Assembly (NCBI GenBank): GCA_902477755.1 | Contig: CABSIK010000007.1 | Coordinates: 85,299-149,298, forward strand | Direction of reading: 5' to 3' | Origin: an uncultured Clostridia bacterium | GTDB taxonomy: Bacteria; Bacillota; Clostridia; Lachnospirales; Anaerotignaceae | Length of the DNA: 64,000 nucleotides | Shown here: one piece after another, positions 1 to 7,259 of the stretch | How the letters are laid out: each line of letters opens with the position of its first letter | How positions within the stretch are numbered: position 1 is the stretch's first letter | The notes under the pieces: model-generated | What the model was told of the DNA's origin: nothing | The model's input: only the letters and a program-made list of their open reading frames with translations | The model's database searches: none | Made by a program: the position numbers and the translations under genes

Positions 1-209
1 ACGAATGTCACAGGCTCCTCTGCCGGCTGCACAGGCAGGGGGTCTTCAAATTTTTCCGACTCAAAGGCATTGAGGAACTCGTCCTTGTCCCCCAAGTCGT
101 CCTCGTCTGTCTGATTCTGTTCCAGTTCTTTTACTTTTTCGTTTATATGATCCAACCGTATGGTGGTGTCAAATTCTTTATCGTCATTTTCAAAATGATA
201 GTCCTTCAT
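1..209 (-). CDS. Acidic hydrophilic protein, N-terminal part only
   Basis: The reading frame is open from an ATG at 209 to the window edge, so only the first 69 codons are visible. It starts MKDYHFENDDKEFD and is rich in Asp, Glu and Lys, with a short stretch (LDHINEKVKELEQNQ) that could form a coiled coil. An AGGAGG ribosome-binding site lies 7-8 bases before the ATG. There is no signal peptide or membrane segment in the visible part. I do not recognise the family; downstream sequence is needed. The start and strand are well supported by the ribosome-binding site. Confidence 0.6.
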   Translation of the reverse strand, partial: MKDYHFENDDKEFDTTIRLDHINEKVKELEQNQTDEDDLGDKDEFLNAFESEKFEDPLPVQPAEEPVTF

Positions 210-418
210 ACCGTTTCTCCTCCTTCGGGGAATGATTTGCAGACTGTCTTAGTCTCATTTTATACGTTTCTTCCCGAAGTTGCAAGAGAAATTCAGGGCG
301 CAAAGCTAGGGGTTTCTTCATAAGAAAAGAAAGCAGGCTGAAATTTTTCTAATTTTCTGATTTTCAGACATATTTTCTCCTGAAAACGGCTTGCTTCACG
401 CCCTTTTTCCAATATTTT

Positions 419-1399
419 TCAAAAAAGCCTTTCCAATGCCTGAGAAAGGTCGCTCATGTGACTTTCTTCCGCCGCCGCATCTGCCAGACGCTCCTCCATG
501 GCAGGGGAAACACAGACCCTCCGGCGGTTATAGGACTCATGTACCAACCGCAGGAATTTTTCCGGAAAAGCCGTCAACGGCACCAAAAGCTTTCGTTCTG
601 CCTCCGTCAAGGGACGTTCTGCCTCATAAGCCGCCAGTACATCTGCCAATTTTTCCCGTTCCTCCGGCACCTTTCGCCAGAACCGTCTTAAATACGCCGC
701 CAAATCCACGGCAAAAATATCTCCGGTACACTGTTCAAAGCCGCCGACCCACAGACTGCCGTCCTCTTTCCGGCACAGATTGCTTCCTTTGAACTGATTA
801 TGGCAAAAGGTGCCTGCCTGCCGCTGTTCGTTTGCAATATCTTGATAACCGCCATCTTCCAAGGCTTTCAAGGCTTCCTGTGCCCGTGGTGCAAAAGTGC
901 CGTAGTGACGCATGACCAGCAAATCCAAAGAGGAATACTTTCCTTGACGTTCCATATGTCTGCGAATCTTCACAAACTCCCCATACCGCCGACGCCACAA
1001 AGACGGACGTTCCTCCTGTCCTTCTTTTGCCGGAAAGCCTGCCGCCGCCTTATGCATCTGCCCCATAAGAGCCGCCCCAGCTGCGAAATCCCCTGCGACA
1101 TCCTCCTCCAGACCTTTGGTGGGCATGGGGTTTTCCAGCAGATAAAGATTCCCTTCCCAAAAGAAAAAAGGCTGTCCGTCCTGTGCTGTATAAAAAAGAG
1201 AAAGGGCAGAAAAGCCGTTGCGGTAAAGACAGGTTTTCACCTCATGGGCAAAAAGCAGGTCTTCCCGGCGGCTCCGTGCCTTCTTCAGTTCTCTCAGTCC
1301 CACATCTGTTTTGCAAATCAGCCCCGTTCGGGTACGGGTACCGCCGTAATACTTCAGCCCGTAGCCCTCCCACAAGATTTTCCCGTATGTATCCTCCAT
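419..1399 (-). CDS. CotS-family spore coat protein (kinase-like fold)
   Basis: A 326-residue protein of the CotS/YsxE/YutH group, which have an aminoglycoside-phosphotransferase-like (choline kinase) fold and sit in the spore coat. Family-like segments are YGLKYYGGTRTRTGLICKTD near the N-terminus, ENPMPTKG around residue 90, the CHNQFKGSNLC stretch in the position of the kinase catalytic loop, and GGFEQCTGDIFAVDLAAYLRRF where kinases carry the metal-binding segment. The canonical HGD motif is replaced by CHN and DFD is not seen, so catalytic activity is doubtful. The ATG at 1399 is chosen over an upstream TTG because the purine-rich GGGGGAAGGA lies just before it. It supports a spore-forming host. 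Which CotS paralogue it is cannot be told. Confidence 0.75.
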   Translation of the reverse strand: MEDTYGKILWEGYGLKYYGGTRTRTGLICKTDVGLRELKKARSRREDLLFAHEVKTCLYRNGFSALSLFYTAQDGQPFFFWEGNLYLLENPMPTKGLEEDVAGDFAAGAALMGQMHKAAAGFPAKEGQEERPSLWRRRYGEFVKIRRHMERQGKYSSLDLLVMRHYGTFAPRAQEALKALEDGGYQDIANEQRQAGTFCHNQFKGSNLCRKEDGSLWVGGFEQCTGDIFAVDLAAYLRRFWRKVPEEREKLADVLAAYEAERPLTEAERKLLVPLTAFPEKFLRLVHESYNRRRVCVSPAMEERLADAAAEESHMSDLSQALERLF

Positions 1400-1494
1400 A
1401 AATCCTTCCCCCAATCCTTCTTCCCGAAAAAATTTCTCTGTATCAGTTTATGGTGGGATTCGGGAAAATATGAAAGGAATGGGAATGGGGAAAA

Positions 1495-2062
1495 AGCCAT
1501 GCACAACCTTGGCACTTTTTGAGTGCTTTCCTGTTTGGCTGACGCTCACTTGTCTTACGTCTCTTACCTGTAAGCCATGGGCAACCTCCGCACTTTTCAG
1601 GTGCTTCTCTGTTTGGCTGACGCACTCCTGCTCTTACGCATTTTACCTGTAAGCCATATACAGTCCATAAAAAAGCAAAGTTGACATAAATGTCCCCTTC
1701 CTTCTCTCACGTCTCTTACCTGTAACCCATGTACAACCTCAGCACTCTCCGAGCACTTCGGTTGTAGGCTGACGCCCTATACAGCCCGTAAAAAAAGCAA
1801 AGTTGACATAAATGTCCCCTTCCTTCTCTCACGTGTCTTACCTGTAAGCCATGCGCAACCTCAGCACTCTCCGAGTGCCTCGGTTGTAGGCTGACGCCCT
1901 CCTTCTCTCACGCATTTTACCTGTAAGCCATGCGCAACCTCGGCACTTTCCAAGTGCCTCGGTTGTGGGCTGACGCCCTATCCAGCCCATAAAAAAAGCA
2001 AAGTTGACATAAATGTCCCCTTTGCTTTCTTTCCGTTCTGCGCATGGCTTACAGGTAAGCAA
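1495..2062. repeat. Cluster of REP-like palindromic repeats
   Basis: About five copies of a roughly 60-base unit start with TTACCTGTAAGCCATG. Each contains a nested palindrome in which CAACC pairs with GGTTG and GCACT pairs with AGTGC. Interspersed are three copies (near 1667, 1789 and 1989) of a block containing AAAGCAAAGTTGACATAAAT. The cluster closes with an inverted copy of the unit start (GCATGGCTTACAGGTAAGC, about 2042-2060). No gene with a ribosome-binding site fits here; the short frames are products of the repeats. Confidence 0.75.
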
Positions 2063-2101
2063 AAAAACAGCGCCCCCCGACCCGAAGTCGAAAAACGCTG
2101 C
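2063..2101 (-). terminator. Intrinsic terminator of tRNA-Lys
   Basis: On the minus strand CAGCG ... CGCTG closes a hairpin containing CGACTTCGGGTCG, followed by seven T. It lies 14 bases past the tRNA 3' end. Confidence 0.75.
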
Positions 2102-2114
2102 CTTTTATGAATGA

Positions 2115-2187
2115 TGCGCCCTCAGGGACTCGAACCCTGGACCCACTGATTAAGAGTCAGTTGCTCTACCAACTGAGCTAAGGGCGC
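2115..2187 (-). tRNA. tRNA-Lys (anticodon CTT)
   Basis: The 73-base cloverleaf reads GCGCCCT for the acceptor stem with an AGGGCGC partner and discriminator A. The D arm contains AGCTCAGTTGGTAGAGC. The anticodon arm is ACTGA-CTCTTAA-TCAGT, giving anticodon CTT, and the T arm contains GGTTCGAGTCC. CCA is not encoded and must be added after transcription; the CCA-adding enzyme is encoded divergently next door. Confidence 0.95.
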
Positions 2188-2211
2188 ATACGCTATTTGA
2201 TTGCGTAAAAT

Positions 2212-2240
2212 ATAATATCACGCTGCCGATGGCATGTCAA
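2212..2240 (-). promoter_or_regulatory. Promoter of tRNA-Lys
   Basis: On the minus strand TTGACA (2235-2240) and TATTAT (2212-2217) are separated by 17 bases, a near-consensus housekeeping promoter about 25 bases upstream of the tRNA. Confidence 0.75.
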
Positions 2241-2342
2241 CTCTTTTTTCCCGAAAATCCCAAAAAAATTTTTCATTTTCCCTTAGAATATGGTATACTG
2301 TAACGGCAAAACAGAATTTTACAACCGGAATGGGGTTTTTAT

Positions 2343-3557
2343 ATGACAAAACACATCACACTGCCAGAGGACGTGAACGCCCTTCTGCAAACCCTCAACA
2401 ACGGCGGTTACGAAGCCTACATTGTAGGCGGCTGTGTACGGGATTCCATCCTTGGGCGTATTCCCCAGGACTGGGACATCACCACATCCGCTCTGCCGGA
2501 GCAGACAAAGGCATTATTTTCCCACACCTTTGACACAGGCATCCAGCACGGCACCATCACCGTTGTTCTAAACAAAACCAATTACGAAATCACCACATAC
2601 CGCATTGACGGGGACTATGCCGACGGCAGGCATCCCGACGAGGTTTCTTTTACATCCAATCTGGAGGAAGACCTTTTGCGCCGAGATTTCACCATGAACG
2701 CCATCGCCTACCACCCTGCCGAAGGCTTCCGCGATCCTTTCGGAGGACAGGAGGACATTTCCCGTTCTCTCATCCGTGGTGTTGGCGAGCCTGCCAAGCG
2801 ATTTCAGGAGGACGCTCTGCGGATGCTGCGTTGTGTCCGTTTTGCGGCACAGCTGGGCTTTCAGGTGGATGATGCCACATACACCGCATTGCAGGAAAAT
2901 GCCGCACTCATTGAGAAAATCAGTGTAGAGCGCATCCACGAGGAACTGGACAAACTTTGGAAATCTCCCTTTCCTGAAAAGCTGTCCTTACTTCTGGAAA
3001 GCGGTCTTTTGCCCCACATTGACGGTTTACTGGACAAACGACTGACGGCACTAGGCGAAACACTGGTTCCTCAGCTGAAAGCCGCTCCCGTTTCCGCCCC
3101 TCTGCGGTGGACACTGGTGCTGCAATCCTTCACAGAAGCCGAGGCAAAGACTTTCTGCAAAAAACTGAAATTTGACAACGCCACAGCCAAGCAGATTCAG
3201 ACCTATCTGCGGCATTTATCCCAGCCCATCCCCCAGACACCTTACGAAGTGCGGAAGCTGGCAGGAATTCTGGGTGTGGAACTGACGGAAAACCTGTTCA
3301 TTTTACAGGAAATCTTGCAGGATAAAGGCGCTGTAGCCACAGCAAGAGAAATCCTTGAAAAAGTCCTTGCTGACGGAGATTGTCTGAATCTGAAAATGCT
3401 GGAAATGGACGGCAAAGCCTTGATGGACGCAGGCATCCCTGCCGGAAAAGCCGTAGGGGAAACCCTTGGACTGCTGCTGGAGGACGTCCTTCATGAGCCG
3501 GAACACAACAAAAGAGAATACTTGCTGGAAAAAGCACTGGAAATCCAGCAGAAATAA
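2343..3557 (+). CDS. cca: CCA-adding tRNA nucleotidyltransferase
   Basis: A 404-residue class II nucleotidyltransferase that adds or repairs the 3' CCA of tRNAs from CTP and ATP. The active-site motif GGCVRD lies near residue 29 and the metal-binding DWDITT near residue 43. RRDFTMNAIAY near 115 and the ERIHEEL helix near 196 are characteristic of the family. The C-terminal half is helical, as in bacterial CCA enzymes. A TATACT -10 box at about 2294 precedes it by 44 bases. Length and motif order match the intact enzyme. Poly(A) polymerase is the alternative for this family, but the size and host make the CCA enzyme more likely. Confidence 0.92.
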   Translation: MTKHITLPEDVNALLQTLNNGGYEAYIVGGCVRDSILGRIPQDWDITTSALPEQTKALFSHTFDTGIQHGTITVVLNKTNYEITTYRIDGDYADGRHPDEVSFTSNLEEDLLRRDFTMNAIAYHPAEGFRDPFGGQEDISRSLIRGVGEPAKRFQEDALRMLRCVRFAAQLGFQVDDATYTALQENAALIEKISVERIHEELDKLWKSPFPEKLSLLLESGLLPHIDGLLDKRLTALGETLVPQLKAAPVSAPLRWTLVLQSFTEAEAKTFCKKLKFDNATAKQIQTYLRHLSQPIPQTPYEVRKLAGILGVELTENLFILQEILQDKGAVATAREILEKVLADGDCLNLKMLEMDGKALMDAGIPAGKAVGETLGLLLEDVLHEPEHNKREYLLEKALEIQQK

Positions 3558-3571
3558 GGAGGAAATAAATC

Positions 3572-4402
3572 ATGGAATACTTTACATTATATAACGGTGT
3601 CAAAATCCCCAAAGTGGGCTTCGGCACTTATAAAGTCATCGACCAGTCTGCTCAGGGCATTGTGGAAACAGCCCTTTCCGTTGGCTATCGCCATTTGGAC
3701 ACTGCCCACATGTATCTGAACGAAAAAGAAGTGGGCGCAGGCATTGCCGCTTCCGGTATTGCCAGAAAAGATATTTTCCTGACCACAAAGGTATGGCGCG
3801 ACGATTTATCTTATGACGCTGCCATGGCAAGCGTGGAAAACTCTCTGAAAGACTTAGGCACAGACTATCTGGATCTTTGTCTGCTTCACTGGCCTATGCC
3901 TGAAACAGACCGTGACAAATGGCAGGAAAAAGACTTGTCCGCATGGCGTGCATTGGAAAAGCTTTACAAAGAAAACGTCATCCGTGCCATTGGTGTCAGC
4001 AACTTCCTGCCCCACCATCTCATGCCCCTTATGAAAGAAGCGGAAATCACTCCCATGGTAAACCAGCTGGAATACCATCCCGGGTATTGTCAGGCACACG
4101 CTGTCCACTACTCCCAGCAGCAGGGACTTCTGGTGGAAGCATGGAGCCCTCTGGGTCGCACCCGTGTACTGGAAGATCCTCTGGTACTGGAAATGGCTGA
4201 AAAATACGGCAAGACACCTGCTCAGATCTGTCTGCGTTTTGCGCTGGATAATCAGGTATTGCCTCTGCCCAAATCTGGTTCCGCAGAACGCATGAAAGCA
4301 AATCTGGATGTATTCGACTTCACCATTTCTCCTGAGGACATGTCCCGTTTGATGTGCATGCCCCAGACAGGATGGGGCGGACATCATCCCGACACATTCT
4401 AA
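3572..4402 (+). CDS. Aldo/keto reductase
   Basis: A 276-residue NADPH-dependent reductase with the single-domain TIM-barrel fold. The catalytic tetrad can be placed: Asp in RHLDTAHMY near 46 with the Tyr following, Lys in TTKVW near 73, and His in LCLLHWP near 106. The cofactor region LPLPKSGSAERMKANLDVFDF near 225 is typical. It resembles YtbE/YvgN-type 2,5-diketo-gluconate or methylglyoxal reductases; the substrate cannot be told. It begins 14 bases after cca with its own AGGAGG, so the two are probably cotranscribed and end at the terminator at 4411. An intact gene of normal length. Confidence 0.9.
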   Translation: MEYFTLYNGVKIPKVGFGTYKVIDQSAQGIVETALSVGYRHLDTAHMYLNEKEVGAGIAASGIARKDIFLTTKVWRDDLSYDAAMASVENSLKDLGTDYLDLCLLHWPMPETDRDKWQEKDLSAWRALEKLYKENVIRAIGVSNFLPHHLMPLMKEAEITPMVNQLEYHPGYCQAHAVHYSQQQGLLVEAWSPLGRTRVLEDPLVLEMAEKYGKTPAQICLRFALDNQVLPLPKSGSAERMKANLDVFDFTISPEDMSRLMCMPQTGWGGHHPDTF

Positions 4403-4410
4403 GAAAACGA

Positions 4411-4456
4411 AAACAGCCGAAATCCTTACACATAAAGGATTCCGGCTGTTTTTTTA
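4411..4456. terminator. Intrinsic terminator between convergent genes
   Basis: AACAGCCGAAATCCTT pairs with AAGGATTCCGGCTGTT around a short loop, followed by T8. The same GCCGAAATCCTT core recurs in several terminators of this window. Confidence 0.85.
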
Positions 4457-4843
4457 TCATTCTATCTTTGTTTGAGAAAGGGGCTCCTTCTTTTTCTTTG
4501 CTTCATACCCCCGATGGCAAAGGATGAAAATCATAAACAGTACGGACGCAAAATCCGGCGCTCCAAGGAAAAGGAAAAATAGGTCAAATCCATTGCGGAT
4601 AAGCGTCACCACAAGGAATATCACCAAATTGATGGCTGCCATCTTCCAGTCGCAAATCTGGGTGAAGATATACAGTACCAGAAAATACACGGCAATCAAT
4701 CCAAATGCCCCATACGCCCATTTGGGGTCGTATGTGCGTGCACGTATGACGTTGCAGTCATTCAGCAGATTGGTAAACATCAGGGCATACACCATACAAA
4801 TGATATCTGCCACTTTTTTCCGATGGATGTAAATGGTCAACAT
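4457..4843 (-). CDS. Small integral membrane protein, unknown function
   Basis: A 128-residue protein with about three or four hydrophobic segments (for example YGAFGLIAVYFLVLYIF near 43-59 and MAAINLVIFLVVTLI near 68-82) and a Lys-rich C-terminus (EAKKKKEPLSQTKIE), which suggests the tail is cytoplasmic. It is the last gene of the thyA-folA transcript, 32 bases after folA, before the shared terminator. No family is recognised. The start follows a weak GGCGG site, so it could be a few codons off. Confidence 0.65.
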   Translation of the reverse strand: MLTIYIHRKKVADIICMVYALMFTNLLNDCNVIRARTYDPKWAYGAFGLIAVYFLVLYIFTQICDWKMAAINLVIFLVVTLIRNGFDLFFLFLGAPDFASVLFMIFILCHRGYEAKKKKEPLSQTKIE

Positions 4844-4875
4844 ACAAATCCGCCACTTTCTCCGAAAACAGCCCT

Positions 4876-5364
4876 TTATTTCTGTTCGTAAATGTCAAAA
4901 GAGAATTTCACGCCATTTTCTTCCTGCACTTCCCCTTTTTCTGTCAATGTCCATTCCGGTTTTTCATCCAGATTGGGGAAATAGGTATCCGCAGGAAATT
5001 TGTCATAGATTTTGGTGATATAGGCCTTTTTGCACTGTGGCAAAAGCTGTTCATAAATACTGCCGCCGCCGAGGACAAAAATATCATCATCCTCGTAATC
5101 TGCCAGCATCGCAGGCAGTTCTTCCAGACTATGGCAAAGGGTCACGCCTTCTGCTTCATAAGCCTTGTTTGCTGTCAGCACAATATGGGTACGTTTGGGC
5201 AGTGGTTTTTTGCCGGGGAAAGATTCCAGTGTCTTTCTGCCCAACACCAGCACATGCCCCATGGTCACTGCACGGAAATTTTTCATATCTGCGGAAATGC
5301 GGCACAGCAGTTCATTGTCCTTGCCGATGCCCCAGTTTTCGTCTACTGCTACAATGAGATTCAT
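4876..5364 (-). CDS. folA: Dihydrofolate reductase
   Basis: A 162-residue enzyme that reduces dihydrofolate to tetrahydrofolate with NADPH. N-terminal IVAVDENWGIGKDN, the acidic active-site residue in RISADMKNF near 27, VLVLGRKTLESFPGKKPLP near 43-60 and the nucleotide-binding FVLGGGSIYEQLLP near 96-110 are all in family order. It starts 12 bases after thyA with a good ribosome-binding site, the usual coupling because thymidylate synthase produces dihydrofolate. Full length, with no anomaly. Confidence 0.95.
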   Translation of the reverse strand: MNLIVAVDENWGIGKDNELLCRISADMKNFRAVTMGHVLVLGRKTLESFPGKKPLPKRTHIVLTANKAYEAEGVTLCHSLEELPAMLADYEDDDIFVLGGGSIYEQLLPQCKKAYITKIYDKFPADTYFPNLDEKPEWTLTEKGEVQEENGVKFSFDIYEQK

Positions 5365-5376
5365 GGGCTTTCCTCC

Positions 5377-6207
5377 TTAAATGGCAATGGGCACTCTGCC
5401 GATGGGTTTGCCGTGTTCGTAGTCCTCCACAATGAAATCATCTACAGTGAAATCATAGAAGTTCTTGATTTCGGGATTCAGACGCACCTTAGGCGCAGGG
5501 AATGTTTCCCGTTCAATGAGTTCTTTGATGATAGGCACATGACGGTCGTAAATGTGCATATCGCTGATGACATGTACCAGTTCACCCGGCTCCAGACCGC
5601 TGACCTGTGCAAACATCATCAGCAGTGCGGAATACTGCACCACATTCCAGTTATTTGCCGCCAGTGTATCCTGAGAACGCTGGTTCAGAATGGCGTTCAG
5701 TTTATTGCCTGTCACATTGAAAGTCATACTGTAAGCGCAGGGTTCCAGCCCCATTTCTGTCAGGTCTGCGAAGTTGTAGATGTTGGTCATGATACGACGG
5801 GACGCAGGGGCATTTTTCAGCTGCCACAGCACGTTGTCCACCTGATCCATTTCCCCGTGTTTAAATTTGTATTTTACCCCCAGCTGATAGCCGTAAGCCT
5901 TACCGATGGAGCCTGTTTCGTCTGCCCAGGAATCCCAGATTTTGCTGTTCAGGTCGTGGATGTTGTTGGATTTTTTCTGCCAGATCCACAGGATTTCGTC
6001 AATGGCAGCCTTCCAGTTGGTGGCGCGCAGTGTCAGCAAAGGAAATTCCTTGCTCAAATCATAACGGTTCACCACGCCAAAGGTCTTGATGGTATAAGCA
6101 GGTGTGCCGTCCTCCCAATGGGGGCGCACTTTTTCATTTTCTGTGGAAAAGCCCTGCTCTAAAATCTGTTTACAATTCTGTATGAAAATATCGTCTGCTC
6201 TGCTCAA
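5377..6207 (-). CDS. thyA: Thymidylate synthase (folate-dependent, ThyA type)
   Basis: A 276-residue enzyme that methylates dUMP to dTMP using methylene-tetrahydrofolate. The catalytic cysteine is in LEPCAYSM near 150, followed by NQRSQDTLAANNWNVVQYSALLMMFA and HVISDMHIYDRH. The residue after the cysteine is Ala, not the His of the E. coli-type PCH motif; Bacillus phage-like ThyA enzymes also vary here, so this alone does not imply loss of function. First gene of a thyA-folA-membrane protein operon, with a promoter at 6253-6281 and an AGGAGG before the ATG. Confidence 0.93.
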   Translation of the reverse strand: MSRADDIFIQNCKQILEQGFSTENEKVRPHWEDGTPAYTIKTFGVVNRYDLSKEFPLLTLRATNWKAAIDEILWIWQKKSNNIHDLNSKIWDSWADETGSIGKAYGYQLGVKYKFKHGEMDQVDNVLWQLKNAPASRRIMTNIYNFADLTEMGLEPCAYSMTFNVTGNKLNAILNQRSQDTLAANNWNVVQYSALLMMFAQVSGLEPGELVHVISDMHIYDRHVPIIKELIERETFPAPKVRLNPEIKNFYDFTVDDFIVEDYEHGKPIGRVPIAI

Positions 6208-6252
6208 TGTTTCTTTCCTCCTAAAAAGTCATTCTATACTTCCTTCTCTTTT

Positions 6253-6281
6253 ATGATACCTTATCTTTCTGACATCATCAA
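6253..6281 (-). promoter_or_regulatory. Candidate thyA operon promoter
   Basis: On the minus strand TTGATG (6276-6281) and TATCAT (6253-6258) have a 17-base spacer, 46 bases before the thyA ATG. Confidence 0.5.
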
Positions 6282-6356
6282 TCCCGATTTTTGACCGTTT
6301 TTTCCTAAAAACCAAAGGAAGCGGAAAACTGTACACAGACGAGGAAATTTACAGAT

Positions 6357-6398
6357 TAAAAAAACAGACAAAATCAAAAGACTTTGTCTGTTTTTCCA
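6357..6398 (-). terminator. Intrinsic terminator after rex
   Basis: AAACAGACAAA and TTTGTCTGTTT form a hairpin; on the minus strand it is followed by T7, 15 bases past the rex stop codon. Confidence 0.75.
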
Positions 6399-6412
6399 TA
6401 CATTTTCTGTTT

Positions 6413-7120
6413 TTACTTTTCGTCTTCTTCCACCTGACGATGTTTTACAGGCAGACCATTTTGCAGCTGATGCAGATCATTTTCTTCGCTGTACATTTCA
6501 TTGATCTTGTAAAGCAGTGTCATCAGGCTGTCTGTCAGATGCACATTTTCCACCAGAACATCGTCGGGAACCTGCAAATCTACATGGCTGAAGTTCCAGA
6601 TGCCCTTCACGCCCCATTTTGCCAGATCATGAGCAACCTTTACGGCCTGTGAGCGAGGCAGTGTCAAAATGGCAACGTCAACATGGTTGTTTGTCACATA
6701 TTCTTCCATTTTGTCCACATCGTAAACCTCCACGCCGCGGATGGTCATGCCAACCAAACGGGGATTGATGTCAAACACCGCTTTGATGACAAAACCGCGT
6801 TTTTCAAAATTGGTATAATTGACCAACGCCTGACCGATATTACCGCCGCCGATGACGATCATGTTGTACATGCGATCCAATCCCAGTATCTTTTTGATTT
6901 CATTGTAAAGATATTCTACATTATAGCCATATCCCTGCTGGCCAAAGCCGCCGAAATTGTTCAAATCCTGACGAATCTGAGAGGCTGTAATATTCATCTT
7001 TGCACTGAGTTCTTTGGATGAAATTCTGGTGATGTCGCTTTCCAGCAAATCGCCCAAATACCGATAATATCTGGGTAATCTGTTTATTACCGCCGGTGAA
7101 ATCTTTTTTTCACTATCCAT
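6413..7120 (-). CDS. rex: Redox-sensing transcriptional repressor Rex
   Basis: A 235-residue Rex protein, which represses fermentation and NADH-reoxidation genes and leaves DNA when NADH binds. Residues 1-80 form the winged helix with INRLPRYYRYLGDLL and ITASQIRQDLNNFGGFGQQGYGYN. The Rossmann domain carries the dinucleotide loop VIGGGNIGQAL near 92, followed by DINPRLVG, the ILTLPRSQA strand and WNFSHVDL. The C-terminus has a roughly 25-residue acidic extension. The ATG at 7120 is preferred to a TTG three codons upstream because that TTG nearly abuts the GAGAGGA site. Its promoter carries a palindrome over the -35 box, suggesting autoregulation. The ABC-F gene is divergent. Confidence 0.93.
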   Translation of the reverse strand: MDSEKKISPAVINRLPRYYRYLGDLLESDITRISSKELSAKMNITASQIRQDLNNFGGFGQQGYGYNVEYLYNEIKKILGLDRMYNMIVIGGGNIGQALVNYTNFEKRGFVIKAVFDINPRLVGMTIRGVEVYDVDKMEEYVTNNHVDVAILTLPRSQAVKVAHDLAKWGVKGIWNFSHVDLQVPDDVLVENVHLTDSLMTLLYKINEMYSEENDLHQLQNGLPVKHRQVEEDEK

Positions 7121-7154
7121 ATTATCCAAATCCTCTCCTACTCAATTTGATTTC

Positions 7155-7184
7155 AGTATAGCACGCCTGTTATTTTATTGTCAA
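7155..7184 (-). promoter_or_regulatory. rex promoter
   Basis: On the minus strand TTGACA (7179-7184) and TATACT (7155-7160) are separated by 18 bases, 35 bases before the rex ATG. Confidence 0.7.
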
Positions 7185-7190
7185 CAATAA
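7175..7190. promoter_or_regulatory. Candidate operator over the rex -35 box
   Basis: TTATTGTCAACAATAA is a near-perfect palindrome (7 of 8 positions) that covers the rex -35 box. It shares the TTGT...ACAA character of Rex sites but is shorter than the usual 18-base consensus, so binding by Rex is inferred. Confidence 0.4.
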
Positions 7191-7259
7191 CTCTTTTATT
7201 CCGCCCTTTTTTCTGGTATCATAATTGTGGACAACCCAAGGGTTACGGAGGAATTAGAC

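Noticed and set aside
5131..6162. A 343-codon plus-strand frame over thyA and folA
   Set aside because: It is the mirror of two well-conserved minus-strand genes, has no ribosome-binding site and shows no protein-like similarity.
5377..6207. Loss of function of ThyA because PCH is PCA
   Set aside because: The rest of the active site is intact and phage-like ThyA enzymes vary at this position, so it is not evidence of inactivity.
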